Shown: positions 49,095-60,408 of the stretch, one piece after another
How the letters are laid out: each line of letters begins with the position of its first letter
Numbering within the stretch: the stretch's first letter is position 1
Source: Dipteronia dyeriana
Taxonomy: Eukaryota > Streptophyta > Magnoliopsida > Sapindales > Sapindaceae
Direction of reading: 5' to 3'
NCBI GenBank assembly: GCA_032871835.1
Contig: CM065295.1
Coordinates: 42,778,360 to 42,842,359, forward strand
DNA length: 64,000 nucleotides
Made by a program: the position numbers and the translations under genes
Notes under the pieces: generated by a model
Database searches by the model: none
What the model was told of the DNA's origin: nothing
Seen by the model: the letters and a program-made list of their open reading frames with translations, nothing else

Positions 49095-49704
49095 TGTAGT
49101 AGCCAAAAACAACCTTTACTCCTATGGCTTAAATCCAAGCAAACCTCAGGCCATACCCTGTCTAGGCCCAACTGGTTTGGGTCAACCCAAAAGGTTTCAG
49201 TTGAGTCAAGGTTGACTCAGTCACACTTTCACTCTGATTCAACTATTCAAATTAACTGATAACTCTACCAGTATCGTGTTAAATATTTAAACTGGTCAAA
49301 CAACTAGATGATCCCACAAAATTCGCTCGGGATATCAGGTTTGTTCTCCAACCATCCTCAAACGTTCAGTTCTCCATAGATGTCTATAAATAAGACCTCT
49401 CATTCACAGATGGAGGATTCAAAAAGCTTTAGCGTGCTGAAACCCTGCTCAAACGAACTCTGGCCACCGGAATTCCACTGATCGTCGTCTTTATTATAAT
49501 TCTAATTACAAACGTTCAACCCAAGCATACCTAAGGCTTAAATTAACAACCATTGTATCTTTTCTTTTCTTTGCTCTGTTTTTATATTTTTTTTGCAGGT
49601 TCTTGGAGCAATCGACTAGTCCGATTCAACCGGGTAGACCAAGTTGCTTGAGCCTAATTCGAATCCGATCCAATTCACTCTAATTGTAGATCTGATCATC
49701 TACA
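49095..49704 (+). repeat. 3' LTR of the Tat element
   Basis: It starts TGTAGTAGCCAAAAAC and ends CTGATCATCTACA, followed by CTAGT. It is homologous to 19726-20343 with an 18-bp gap near 49419. Confidence 0.94.
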
Positions 49705-49748
49705 CTAGTAGTGCTTTGAATAATAATAATATAAAAATATGTTCCGTA

Positions 49749-49749
49749 A

Positions 49750-49786
<37 letters not shown>
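49749..49786. repeat. Microsatellite (AAT)n
   Basis: About 12 uninterrupted ATA/AAT units directly downstream of the Tat element. Confidence 0.95.
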
Positions 49787-49787
<1 letters not shown>

Positions 49788-50272
49788 ATAACTTTATTTA
49801 GTAACTAATTAGGAGAATTTTGGTCACTTCAAGTGTTAGGGTCAGTCACACGGCAACTCTAATATCAGTCAATGGATTTCAAAACAAAAGTTCCCCCTGT
49901 GCAATATTTTTTAAACTCGTGGTGAAGTTTGTTAAATTTACCCTAAAATATATAAAAATTCAACTATCCTTCCCATAAATACAATCCTCTGTTTCACTAC
50001 ATTTTAATTTATTTTTTACCTCGAAAACATTTATTCAATGACTAGTACAATATTCCATTTGTCAAGAAATTCATCAATTATTTCAAGTAAAATTAAAAAC
50101 AAAGTTCGACAACGTGACATAATAACATGTAATGAAACTTTAACTATGAGCGATGCAACGATTATCACACGAACTGCTCCTAATAATCTTCAATATATTT
50201 ATATAAATATATGTATTGTGAGGGATAGGGATCCAGACTTTGTAACCTACCGAATATATTTTTTAATTTGTT

Positions 50273-50313
<41 letters not shown>

Positions 50314-50737
50314 CTATTGCAAAATCAAATGACTAGTACCGGACACCAATAAGTGAAAAATCATGGCTTGCAAGACCCATAATGCCCTTCAACAGAAACC
50401 AAATCTTAATAGAATGTGTAACATACATACCTTTTTTTTTGCATGCAGTATATGCTTTCCAAAATTCCAAGCCACTGCTGGAAAAATCTCTCTCCATCTC
50501 TCTTGATTGTTACTAGTTATCATCATTCTCTTATAAATACTCTTCACTACTAGATTCACAAAACAATATTTCAGTTAGAGTCTCTATAAGAGAAGGTTGA
50601 GGGTGAGAGGAGTTGATCAGGAGAGCTAATGAACCTATAAATGGCTCAATTCAATTCCTCAAACCTCTAGCCTCCCACCCTAAACCATCTCTAAATTAAT
50701 TGAGAGATTTCAGATAAAATTAGAGTTGAGTATTGAA
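49787..50737. other. Intergenic, no gene seen; (TA)n(GA)n at 50272-50313
   Basis: A compound TA/GA microsatellite lies in otherwise AT-rich DNA. The 78-codon plus frame at 50038 has no recognisable features. Confidence 0.5.
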
Positions 50738-51369
50738 AGTTGTATATAAGAATTATTGGAATCCAAATAAACCGTTGTTTTTATTAATATAAAGCTCGTC
50801 TGTTTGGTTTCCTCCAATATCTTATCTCAGACTTCTAAACTATTAAAATTCTCTTTTTGCTACCCATATAATTTGTGAGTTGTACATAAGAATAGAAGGA
50901 AACTAAACATATCTACACACTAAAATATTATGTTTATTTTCCTCAAATATCTTCTAAACTACAAAAAAAAATCACATTTCCGGGCTTATTATATGTAAGT
51001 TGTATATAAGAGAATTGGAGGAAACTAAACATACCTAGATCTACACACTATAGATTATGTTTAATTTCCTCCAATATCTTATCGATCTCCAACTTACCTA
51101 TAGTTCATTTCAGAAAACATCATTGGCATTTATAAGTTGTATGTAAGAATTGGAGGGCATTAAACAAATTAATTGTTGAATATCAAATTATGTTTAGATT
51201 CCGTCAATATCTTATCTCCAACTTCTCAAAAATTCCTCCGGTATCTTCTAAACTACAAATTTTTTCACGTTCCTTGTTTATTATTTATAAGTTGTTCATA
51301 AGAATCGGAGGAAACTAAACATATCTACACACTAAAGATTATGTTTAATTTCCTCTGATATCTTATCAC
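50738..51369. repeat. Tandem array of small hairpin units (units 1-5)
   Basis: Five units start near 50738, 50879, 50999, 51133 and 51286, with spacing 120-153 bp. Each has a left arm of the type AAGAATTGGAGGAAACTAAA and a right arm TTTAATTTCCTCCAATATCT that is its inverted copy, around a loop of about 20-30 bases. The arms extend to AAGTTGTATATAAG and CTTATCTCCAACTT. The last unit is cut by the copia insertion at 51370 and resumes at 58838. Confidence 0.88.
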
Positions 51370-51583
51370 TAATAGAGCTCTAAATTAGGATTTCATTCAA
51401 GTATAGAGTTTACTTTTCTTATTGTATAATCTCTGCTGTAATCACTCCTTAATTAGGCTGTAATCTCTCCTCAATTAGGCTAATTTAGTTTCCCTTACAT
51501 GTCCTTAATTACAGGAAACTAATCACCATAAATTGTAATTCCTTCTGTTATTGAAAGTAATACAAAATTCACAGAATTGATTA
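51370..51583 (+). repeat. 5' LTR of the short-LTR copia element
   Basis: It starts TAATAGAGCTCTAAATTAGG (expected TG changed to TA) and ends ACAGAATTGATTA. It is highly similar to 58624-58837. Confidence 0.9.
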
Positions 51584-51595
51584 TGGTATCAGAGC
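51584..51595 (+). other. Primer binding site, initiator tRNA-Met
   Basis: TGGTATCAGAGC follows the LTR directly and matches the tRNA-iMet 3' complement exactly. Confidence 0.92.
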
Positions 51596-51672
51596 TTTCT
51601 TTGTCAAAGAATAGAATTCGATCTTCTTTCCTCTGTCTCTTACAAATCTACCAAAACTCTTACCTATCAATC

Positions 51673-52754
51673 ATGACCACATCATCGACCTCTCCCACCT
51701 TTGATTCGGCTGCATCAACTGATGCTACTCCTGTTGTAACGACACCAACGATCACCGGACTGAATCAAGGTAACACTCCTTCTCCTGGCAGCAACCTGAT
51801 ATCTTTGAATGCCTCATCTTAGATTCCATTCAAGCTAGCAAAAGGTGGAGAATATTATGCTTCCTGGAAATCACAAATGACCAATCTCCTATTTGGTTAT
51901 GGTCTACTCGGTTATGTTGATAGCTCTTATCCATGTCCACCAAAAATCGACCAGGAACACGTCAATTAGCTTAGCCAGGATTGACTAGTGCTACTAGCGA
52001 TTCAATCCACCGTTCATGGCACAATCGGTCCCACCATCAATAACTGCTCTACTTCCGTTGAGGCCTGGACCAAATTGGAATATAGTTATGCCAATCGATC
52101 CAATACCCGCATGCTCTCTCTTCTATCCACGTTAATGAACACAAAAAAAGAAGGAAAACCAGTATCCACTTATATGAGCAAAATAAAAGGTATTGTTGTT
52201 GATCTAACTCTTATTGGCCATCCATTGAGTAATGCAGAAATCATGGCTCATACTCTAAATGGCCTTACTGACGAGTTCAAGGAATTGACAGCTGTGGTTC
52301 GTGTTTGTGACTCATCTATATCCTTTGAGGATCTCTATAATAAACTTCTTGATGAGGAGTTAACTCAAAATCGTGGACACCCCAAAGAGGATGATACACA
52401 GATTACTGCTCAACTCACTCAAAGGCAAAACAACTATAAAGAAAATGGTGGTTGAGGAAACAGAAGCGGATCTAATCCCCCTAATTCAGTTCTTGGTCAT
52501 TTCAGACAATCCAATAGCCATCCAGGACAGCCATCAAACTTCAACCATTCTGGTCTTCAGCCAAATCAATCTAAGCAACACTCCACCTATGGCCGAGGTT
52601 TTTCATCTCAAGGTATGGGTTTCAATTCAAACTTTCAACCTTCTTCATGGAATCCGAATTATTACTAGGGACAACAGGGCCAACCCCGTATTATGTGTCA
52701 ACTGTGTGATAAGCCGGGACATAGTGCAAAAACATGTCGCTCTTGGGGTCAACC
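51673..52754 (+). pseudogene. copia gag with zinc knuckle
   Basis: It starts at the ATG at 51673 (MTTSSTSPTFDSAAST). Stops at about 51822 and 51968 interrupt FKLAKGGEYYASWKSQM. The open part 51988-52455 reads WTKLEYSYANRSNTRMLSLL and SAEIMAHTLNGLTDEF-like sequence. After a stop, QPRIMCQLCDKPGHSAKTC contains the CX2CX4HX4C knuckle (about 52694-52738). The solo LTR inserts 16 bases later. Confidence 0.92.
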
Positions 52755-55226
52755 TGTTAGGATTATGCTCGATAACAATATTGTAATATTATAATTAACA
52801 ATCTTTTCATATGAATAAAGTGATTTCTAGTTCAAAAAATCTTATAGCATTTATAGTTTAATTATTATAATTGTCAAAAGTAAATAATCATCAGGTCAAA
52901 AGACTGAGAAAAGAAGAATTGTTCATACATCTAAATATGTATGAGGTAGACACAATTCTTTAGTTAGTCTTGAATAATATTCACAACTTAAGATAGAAGG
53001 TTGGGCGCCTTTATCTTGTCAAAGTTGTAGATTCTTTTGCTAGCATTTGAGTGGGATCAAATGTGTTATGACGAGTCTAAAATCATCAAAGTGTGGTGTC
53101 TTTGGGCAAAAGAATCTAGTGCATTGGGTGCATTGAATAGGATCAAAATGAAATACTTTATCTAGAACCGTCAATGGATAAAAGTTTTCATTTGAAGACA
53201 ATCAGAGAGTCTATCTTAATCCTGAGATAAATGATGGACTTATGGTTGCAAATGTTATCATTTGAGCTATCAATGAGTACGATTATATAGCATAGTCTAT
53301 CCTCGATAGTTTGGTGGTATTCATTTGTTAATCGATAGAGGACTTCATTTATAGATATGGACATCGTGACTCCATTTATTAAATGAGAGTAGAATACCAT
53401 CATATGGATGTTTTGAGTTATTGGATATTAAATCTTAACGTTAAGTTTTCAATAGTGTTTATTGAAACATGACTTCTGGACAAGTCAAAATATCCAAGTT
53501 CAAAATGTGGTCATATGAGTAAATATGGTAACTTGGAGAGCTATAGGCAGTCTATGAGCTCTTGGCGATTACTGGTATTCTTCACAAGGATACACTTTCT
53601 CCAATAAGGTTGTCTAGGGTACGAATGAGTAACATCAACTTATTCTATCTTTATTTAAGAGTTCAATTTTAGTTCTTTAGTGGAATGAACTAAAATTAAA
53701 TATATTGGACCTAAGTGAATCATTTGTTGATTGTGATTGGGTTGTGTCTATTGGAGCTTAAATTTAGATAGCCCGCCAAGATCTCTAATCCACACGAACT
53801 TGCATGGATCACTTAATATATTCTACCGGACCAATAGGGGTCCATCTAGAATTGTAATAAGGCATGTGAACTTGTTTCTTTTTGTAAGAATATGTCTAGT
53901 TCACATGTGGACTTTTTATTAAGGTCCAATAGATTTAATAAAATGAGACAAATAATATATGGCCTTTATACTAGGTATGGGCGGCAAAGGCTATGGTGAA
54001 TAGCTTTAATATATTATTTTTATTTTATTATTATTTAATTAAATGGAAATTAATTAATTTGTTGATTAGTTAATTATTTAATTAAAAGTCAAAATCTTTT
54101 CCTATTAGGAGATGGTCTACTAAAACTATACTATTGTTGGTAGTATAGTTAATGTTAAAGACTATATTTGATAAGTAGATAAATAAAATGAGTTATTTAT
54201 CTAATCAAATTAGGAAGTCTTTAATATGGTTACAAACACACTATTGAGTAGGATTAGGAGTCTTGGTGTAGGAAAGAATTCTTTTTGAAAAAGGATTCTT
54301 GGTCACCAAGTAAAACTACTTAGTGGTAGAATTCTTATTTGAAAAGGATTCATAATCACCAAGTTAATCTACCTAAGGATAGGATTCTTGTCCATCAAGT
54401 AATCTTTCTTAGGAAAGATTAAACACTCATAATCTACTTCAAACAAGGGAAATTTCGGCCAACACAATATATAGTTAAATGAGTAGTTAGTTTTCTTCTA
54501 AGATAAGGATTCTAACTACCAAATAAATCCACCAAAGGAAATGATTCTTGCCAACCAAGTGAATCCTTCTTAGGAAAGGATTTATAAACCTATATATATG
54601 CGGATGATGAATTCGGCCAGCCCTAAGGCATTAGAGAGGAATTTCGGCCAAGCCATATTTTTCTTAGTGAAGAATTCGGCTATCATAGAATTTTGAGGGA
54701 GAAAAATTTGATTTTACTCTAGACAAAATTCAATCTTCTCTAAGTAATAGTGTGTGAATTCGGCCAAGTAGAGAAAAAAGGGAACATTTTTGTATTCGAT
54801 AGTATACTAATATCCTTTACATCAAAAGGGTTTTATGTACAACATCGAATCAAGTTTCATGCGAGTTACAATCAAATTGATTGATAATTCACAATTGACC
54901 GAACGTTCTTGGATTTTTTCTCTTGGAGGATATTTGTATCTAACAAAGAAAAGATATTTGCTTTGTCTCCATCCTCAGGAATACAATTTAAAGAAAGGGA
55001 GCCCACACTCCTAGGTGATTCACGTTCGTGATTGGATTGGAAGATCTTGCTGAATTGATTCAGTGCTTGTTCAATCATCACGTGAAAAATGTACGATACT
55101 TTTATATACATCAATTAATCTAGGGTTAAGGTTCTCGTTGCATAAAAGGGAAAATTTGTATATGCAAACCCTAATTTCGTTTTTTAACACGCTTCCGCTG
55201 CGTTTCTAAACCGTTTTTTCCCTACA
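52755..55226 (+). repeat. Solo LTR, 2.47 kb, inside the copia element
   Basis: It starts TGTTAGGATTATGCTC and ends TTTTTTCCCTACA. Target duplication CAACC is perfect (52750-52754, 55227-55231). It is homologous in opposite orientation to 27147-29340. It contains no pol gene. Internal features are a GGATTCTTG/ACCAAGT minisatellite (54280-54590) and repeated AATTCGGCC (54450-54770). Confidence 0.95.
54280..54590. repeat. Degenerate minisatellite inside the solo LTR
   Basis: About six units of roughly 45-60 bp are built from GGATTCTTG, TCACCAAGT and CTTAGGAAAG segments. The corresponding part of the related LTR at 27147-29340 shows no such block. Confidence 0.7.
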
Positions 55227-55231
55227 CAACC

Positions 55232-56510
55232 TTCCTCTTGACCTCAAGCTAATTATGTAGATGGGGATTCAACCTATGGAACAACAATTGGGTGTTAGAT
55301 TCGGGAGCTACTCACCATATTACATCTGATCTTCAGAATCTCTCTATGCACTCCGATTATATCGGGAATGAGGATGTTATAGTCGGCAACGGTAATGGAA
55401 TCTCAATCTCTCACACAGGTTCATCTGTCACTAATTCGTCTCATGCCTCATTTAAATTAGACAATATTTTGTGTGCACCTATGATAAAAAAATATCTAAT
55501 TTCTGTCACTCAATTTTGCAAGAAAAATAAAACCTCAATAGAATTTTTTCCTAACCATTTTCTTGTGAAGGATCTGAGTATGGGGGCATCCTTGGCCAGA
55601 GGCCGGAGTAGGAACAACTTGTACGAGTGGTCATCATCAACATCACCTACCAATCTTCTAAAACCACCACCATCCACATATGTTGCACTTACATCACAAG
55701 TCTGGCATCAGTGACTTGGCCACCCGTTCTTACCTATCCAAAAGAAAATACTTGCTAAAAATTTGATTTCTGTCTCTGATTTTTCTATACCTAATAATGT
55801 GTGTGATTCTTGCCTATGTAATAAGAGTCACAAGCTCTCATTTAAACATTCTTCTCTTATTTGTGATAAACCACTTCAGGTTATTTATTCTGATGTCTGG
55901 GTGTCTGCTCTTATCAAGTCTTTTGGAAATTTTCGCTATTACGTTATATTTGTTGATTATTTCACAAAATACACGTAGTTATATCCTCTCAAATTAAAAT
56001 ATGAGGTTTTTAGTGTGTTTGAAAAATTCAAAACCCCTGTTGAAACTTTTTTTCAAACTGAAATAAAAATGGTATACACAGATGGTGGTGGAGAGTATCA
56101 GGCACTTTCTCACCTTTTGGCCAAATATGGTGTACAACACCTCACCTCACCCCCATATACTTCTGAACATGTTGGCTCTATGGAACGAAACACTGTCACA
56201 TTGTTGAAACTGGTCTCACCCTCCTTCATCAAGCCTCTATTCCGCTTCGTTTTTGGTCCCATGCCTTTCAAACCGCGACCTATCTTATTAATCGCATGCC
56301 TACACCGGCACTCCAAAATGATACTCCATACCACAAACTCCATACCATAAACTGTTCGGCCACCGCCCCAAATACACAACCCTCCGTGTTTTCGGGTGTC
56401 TTTGTTACCCATGGCTTTGGCCCTACAATCACCATAAACTTGAGCCACGTTCTCGACCTTGTGTGTTTCTCGGTTTTTCTCTTCCAAATCTTGCTTTTAT
56501 CTGTTTAGAC
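55232..56510 (+). pseudogene. copia protease and integrase
   Basis: The protease active site LDSGATHHITSD is at about 55290-55330. VWHQ, a stop, then LGHP gives the GAG-pre-integrase motif. The integrase zinc part reads VCDSCLCNKSHKLSF. The core has VIYSDVWVS, FVDYFTKYT, YTDGGGEYQAL and EHVGSMERN (normally NGIAER type, so altered). Frames change at about 56200 and 56330. Confidence 0.9.
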
Positions 56511-56651
56511 TCAAAAACTAATAAATTATTTATTTCTAGACATGTTGTATTTTTTGAAAATCTATTTCCTTATAAAACTATTTCTTGTAATTAATTATAT
56601 GTCACTAACCAATCTTTTCCAAAGCTACTTTCTACCTTTATAGGAAAAAAA

Positions 56652-57130
56652 TTGACAAGTAAATCTTCACCCATAAATACCTCACCGGATTCTTCTCCTC
56701 CCATTCCAAACATTCTTCCAACTATCATTACTACAAATTCGTCTCCTCAAATACTGTCTCCTACAAATCCTCCCTACTCCAATCAGGTAACAAATCAGTC
56801 ATCTCCCTCATTGAATATGCAATCACCACCAACTCAATTGTCCACCTCTCATAATGAATATCCTACTCTCTCCTCCAACTTGGATGACTCCCGCACCTCT
56901 CCTAATAAGGTAAGTGTTTCTTCTCCTTCATCTCCTTTAATTACATCACACACTTCATCTTCACCTCTTGAAAAATCACCACAACCTTCTCGAATGGTAA
57001 CACAAGCCCAAAACAACATACACAAGCCGAAAATACCATTCTCTCTCACTACCACTACGGCCGCTCCCTCTATTCTAACTGAACCATCCTCATTTACACA
57101 AGCCAACAAACTTCTTCAATGACTTGAAGC
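56652..57130 (+). pseudogene. copia linker between integrase and RT
   Basis: A Ser/Pro/Thr-rich frame (NTSPDSSPPIPNILP and similar) joins integrase and RT. Low-complexity linkers here are usual for copia polyproteins, so this is not a separate gene. Confidence 0.75.
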
Positions 57131-58640
57131 CATGAATGAAGAGATTCTAGCTCTAAAAAAAAAAATACCTGGTCTCTAGTCCCTGCCTCCCCTACACAAA
57201 ATAATGTTGGGTGCAAATGGGTCTATCGAATTAAGAAAAATCCTAATGATTCCATTGCACGTTACAAGGCTCGTCTTATGGCTAAAGGGTTTCACCGACG
57301 ACCTGGCATAGATTTCAATGAAACCTTTAGCCCGGTTGTTAAACCCACCACCATTCGTATCGTTCTCAGTATAACGGTGTCTCATGGTTGGGTCATGAAT
57401 CAACTGGATGTTAATAACACTTTCTTGCAGGGTACTCTCTCTGACCATGTTTTTATGCAGCAACCTCAAGGGTTCATAGATTCCCGACATCCGACTCATG
57501 TTTGCAAACTACATAAAGCTCTATACGGCATTTGCCAGGCTCCTAGGGCGTGGTATAATGAACTTCACATTTTTCTCCTTAACAATGGATTTCTCAATTC
57601 CAAAAGTGATGCCTCTCTCTTCATCCATCACTCCAATTCTACAACAATGTATCTTCTTGTCTACGTGGATGATATCATTCTCACTGGAAATAATTCTGCA
57701 GCCATTCGTGCATTCACATCTCGATTATCTACTCGGTTTTCCCTCAAAGATCTTGACAGCCTCATCTACTTTCTACGTGTTGAAACTACCAGGTCCTCCA
57801 CCGATCTTCTCTTGTCTAAACAAAAATATATCCTTGATCTTTTTCATAAGACTAATATGCATGAAGCCAAGGAAATTAGCACACTGATGTCCTCCTCTGA
57901 ATCTCTGAAACTTGAGGACGGTTCACCCAATCATGATCCAACTGAGTACCGTCGGGCTCTTGGTTCTCTTCAGTACTTGTCTCTAACCCGTCCTGATATC
58001 AGTTTTGCGGTTAACAAGCTAGCTCAATTTATGCATCGGCCGTCAACTAATCATTGGAATGTTGTTAAACGTGTCTTTAGATACTTAAAGGGCACCTCTC
58101 ACTATGGCCTGTTTCTGTTCGCTCGCTTATCATCATCTCTCCATGCCTTCTCAGACACCGATTGGGCTGGTGATGCTGACACTCGACACTCCACTTCTGT
58201 CTATGTTGTCTTCCTTGGTTCTAATCCAATCAGTTGGAGCTCTAAAAAATAGTCCACCATTGCTCGATCATCTACTGAGGTCGAATACAGGGCCATTGTG
58301 TCTGCCACAGTTGAAGTTAACTGGTTGTCCAATCTTTTTGGTGAACTTGGTGTTAAATTCCCTTCTCTACCGTCCATTTATTGTGATAATATTGGTGCAG
58401 CATACCTCTGCTCTAATCTTGTGTTTCACTCTCGCATGAAGCATATAACCATCAACTTTCACTTTGTTCGTGATCAAGTGGCTCGCAAGTTAATATGTAT
58501 CTCTCATGTCCACACAACTGATCAACTTGCTGATTCCTTGATCAAGCCTCTAGCTCGAAAGCAATTCCAGCTGCATCGATCCAAGCTTAGCATCCTTCCC
58601 GGATCCTTGCGCTTGCAGGGGCATGATAGAGCACTAAATT
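57131..58640 (+). pseudogene. copia reverse transcriptase and RNase H
   Basis: After VGCKWVYRIKKNPND-type sequence, the ATG frame at 57278-58252 reads MAKGFHRRPGIDFNETFSPV, NQLDVNNTFLQGTL, LHKALYGICQAPRAWYNEL and LVYVDDIILTGN (catalytic YVDD intact), then GSLQYLSLTRPDISFAVNKL. RNase H begins FSDTDWAGDADTRHS. A stop after WSSKK separates STIARSSTEVEYRAI, IYCDNIGAAYLCSN and ADSLIKPLAR, which continue to 58640. A single stop in the RT-RNase H unit suggests moderate age. Confidence 0.95.
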
Positions 58641-58837
58641 AGGATTTCATTTAAGTATAGAGTTTACTTTTCTTATTGCATAAAATCTGCTGTAATCACT
58701 CCTTAATTAGGCTGTAAACTCTCCTCAATTAGGCTGATTTAGTTTCCCTTACATGTCCTTAATTACAGGAAACTAATCACCATAAATTGTAATTCCTTCT
58801 GTTATTGAAAGCAATACAAAATTCACAGAATTGATTA
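58624..58837 (+). repeat. 3' LTR of the short-LTR copia element
   Basis: It starts TGATAGAGCACTAAATTAGG and ends ACAGAATTGATTA. It is preceded by the purine tract GCAGGGGCA. Confidence 0.93.
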
Positions 58838-58970
58838 ATCTCCAACTTTTAAACTACCATCTATTGTTCATTTAAGAAAACATATGTAAGAATTGGAGAG
58901 AACTAAACATATTAATTGTTGAATATGAAATTATGTTTAGTTTCCTCCCATATCTTATCTCCAACTTCTC
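58838..58970. repeat. Tandem hairpin array, remainder of unit 5 and unit 6
   Basis: ATCTCCAACTT completes unit 5 after the copia element. Unit 6 (58881-58970) has GAATTGGAGAGAACTAAACA and its inverted copy TGTTTAGTTTCCTCCCATAT. Confidence 0.85.
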
Positions 58971-59374
58971 AAAATATAACGCAAACTTTTTTCCTTCAAA
59001 ACATTGTACACAGAACCATCACTACTCTCACCAATCAACACCTCCAAAATCCACCATACAAATACAAGTTATGAGCATTTCGTTTACATCGATCCGTTTT
59101 TAACTTGTTGGCCACTTTAAGTATATATAAATGTTAAATGTTTTGGGAAGCAATAAATCCCTCGATCTATAATACTATTTGGAGCATGTTTTGAAAAACA
59201 TATGCAGGTTCACAAACATTAACTTGGACTATGATTAATTTGTTATTTAATGAAATTATTGGGAAGGCTTCTTTAAGTGACTTGCAATGAAGTATTAAAA
59301 GTAAATGAGATCATACAATACATGTGCCAATGTGTGGTCCATCTATCTAATTTTGTATAATGGGAGATATCATA
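58971..59374. other. Intergenic, no gene seen
   Basis: AT-rich DNA, stops in all frames. Confidence 0.4.
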
Positions 59375-59384
59375 TCCCACAATA

Positions 59385-59569
59385 GATAAAATCTTGTTTG
59401 GGACGATTTCACAGTCACTTGGTGAGACCGTCCGGTGAGATTTCATCAAATTAGAGTTTTATAATATGTTTTTGTATTCCCAAGATAAATGATAAAATCT
59501 TATTGGACGACCTTATCATGTGAGACAGTCTCATCAAGTGGCAGTAAAGCCGTCCCATGTAAGATTTTC
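59385..59569. mobile_element. Mutator-like MITE, 185 bp
   Basis: The arms AAATCTTGTTTGGGACGA then CAGTCACTTGGTGAGAC on the left and their inverted forms (GTCTCATCAAGTGGCAGT, TCCCATGTAAGATTTTC) on the right cover about 65 bp each. Both flanks carry TCCCACAATA (59375-59384 and 59570-59579), which fits a 9- or 10-bp duplication. Confidence 0.87.
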
Positions 59570-59579
59570 TCCCACAATA

Positions 59580-60149
59580 TTAGAAATAAAACTAATAATA
59601 TACTAATAACTACTAATGTGTTAAAAGGTGATGTACATAAAAAATAATACAAGTTCTTACCATTCTTATTTTAAAAAGGGGTAAATACACTCATACACTA
59701 AGTCCTCTAAAGTTTGACATAAATGTAAATGGAGAGTAAGTATGCATTTATTTACCAAGATCTTTCGTACTTTCAAAATTTAACTAATAAAAAGGCCAAC
59801 TTCCTTTCAAAAAAGAAAAAGAAAAAAAAAGGCCAACTTGCTCATTGTTATTAAAATTTATTAAAATTAAAAATAAAGATAATCGTTTTATAAACAAAAC
59901 AGTTAAATCAAAGCTACTATAAATAATTTAAAATTTAGAAATAATTATTCATTAAAACTTTTAAAAACAGAAAAACAAATTAAATTTAAAAAAGAACATA
60001 ATTTTTAAAAAAATTATTTACTTTTGGAGGGTTTTGTCTATGTTTATGTTTAATTTTTATAATTTGCTATAATTTTTAAACTTTCAAGTTTATAATTAAG
60101 TTAATTATTAATTAGTATGTTATTTTATTTGAAGTACCTATGAATTAAT
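59580..60149. other. Intergenic, no gene seen
   Basis: AT-rich DNA with homopolymer A tracts. There is no ORF or element end. Confidence 0.4.
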
Positions 60150-60162
60150 TACTGGGTGACGA

Positions 60163-60395
60163 CACATCAGCTTTTGGTAAAACCGGTAGTGCACCGCCCT
60201 TTCATATATGTGGTGAGGGGTTCAAATCTAAACATACATATTTAATAAGCATATGTGTGGAGGTTTATTCCCGAATTGTGGAAATTAGTTATCTCTCGTT
60301 ATGAGAGTAGATATCCGGACCGTAAATATATTGTTTGATCCTGACAGGTCCCGACAGTCCTATTATAATAGTTCTTGTAATATTTTAAAAAAAAA
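60163..60395 (+). mobile_element. SINE with target duplication and A tail
   Basis: It is flanked by TACTGGGTGACGA (60150-60162) and TACTGGATGACGA (60396-60408), a 13-bp duplication with one mismatch. The 3' end is A-rich (60387-60395). GGGTTCAAATCT at about 60219-60230 fits a pol III B box; an A box around 60170-60187 is weak. The body ends TTCTTGTAATATTTT. Size, tail and variable-length duplication together indicate LINE-driven insertion. Confidence 0.8.
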
Positions 60396-60408
60396 TACTG
60401 GATGACGA

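Larger units (their letters stand above)
19726..49704 (+). mobile_element. Ty3-gypsy retrotransposon, Tat lineage, broken up by nested insertions
   Basis: LTRs start TGTAGTAGCC and end GATCATCTACA. The 5-bp target duplication is CTAGT (19721-19725, 49705-49709). Protease, RT, RNase H, a second RNase H and integrase follow in gypsy order. The extra RNase H after the usual one is the mark of the Tat lineage. A tandem repeat block and an antisense ORF lie between integrase and the 3' LTR, as known in several Tat relatives. By eye the two LTRs differ at roughly one base in ten, so the insertion is old. The roughly 30-kb span includes about 19 kb of later insertions. All ORFs are broken, so it is not autonomous. 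Confidence 0.92.
51370..58837 (+). mobile_element. Ty1-copia retrotransposon with short LTRs
   Basis: The 214-bp LTRs are 51370-51583 and 58624-58837. The target duplication is ATCAC (51365-51369) against ATCTC (58838-58842), with one change. The primer site TGGTATCAGAGC is perfect (51584-51595). Gag, protease, integrase, RT and RNase H follow in copia order. Short LTRs and the RNase H tail suggest the Ale/Retrofit group. It is split by a 2.5-kb solo LTR. Several stops show it is dead, but the RT motif is intact. Confidence 0.93.

Noticed and set aside
56652..57122. Separate Ser/Pro-rich gene
   Set aside because: It sits between copia integrase and RT, where such a linker is expected.
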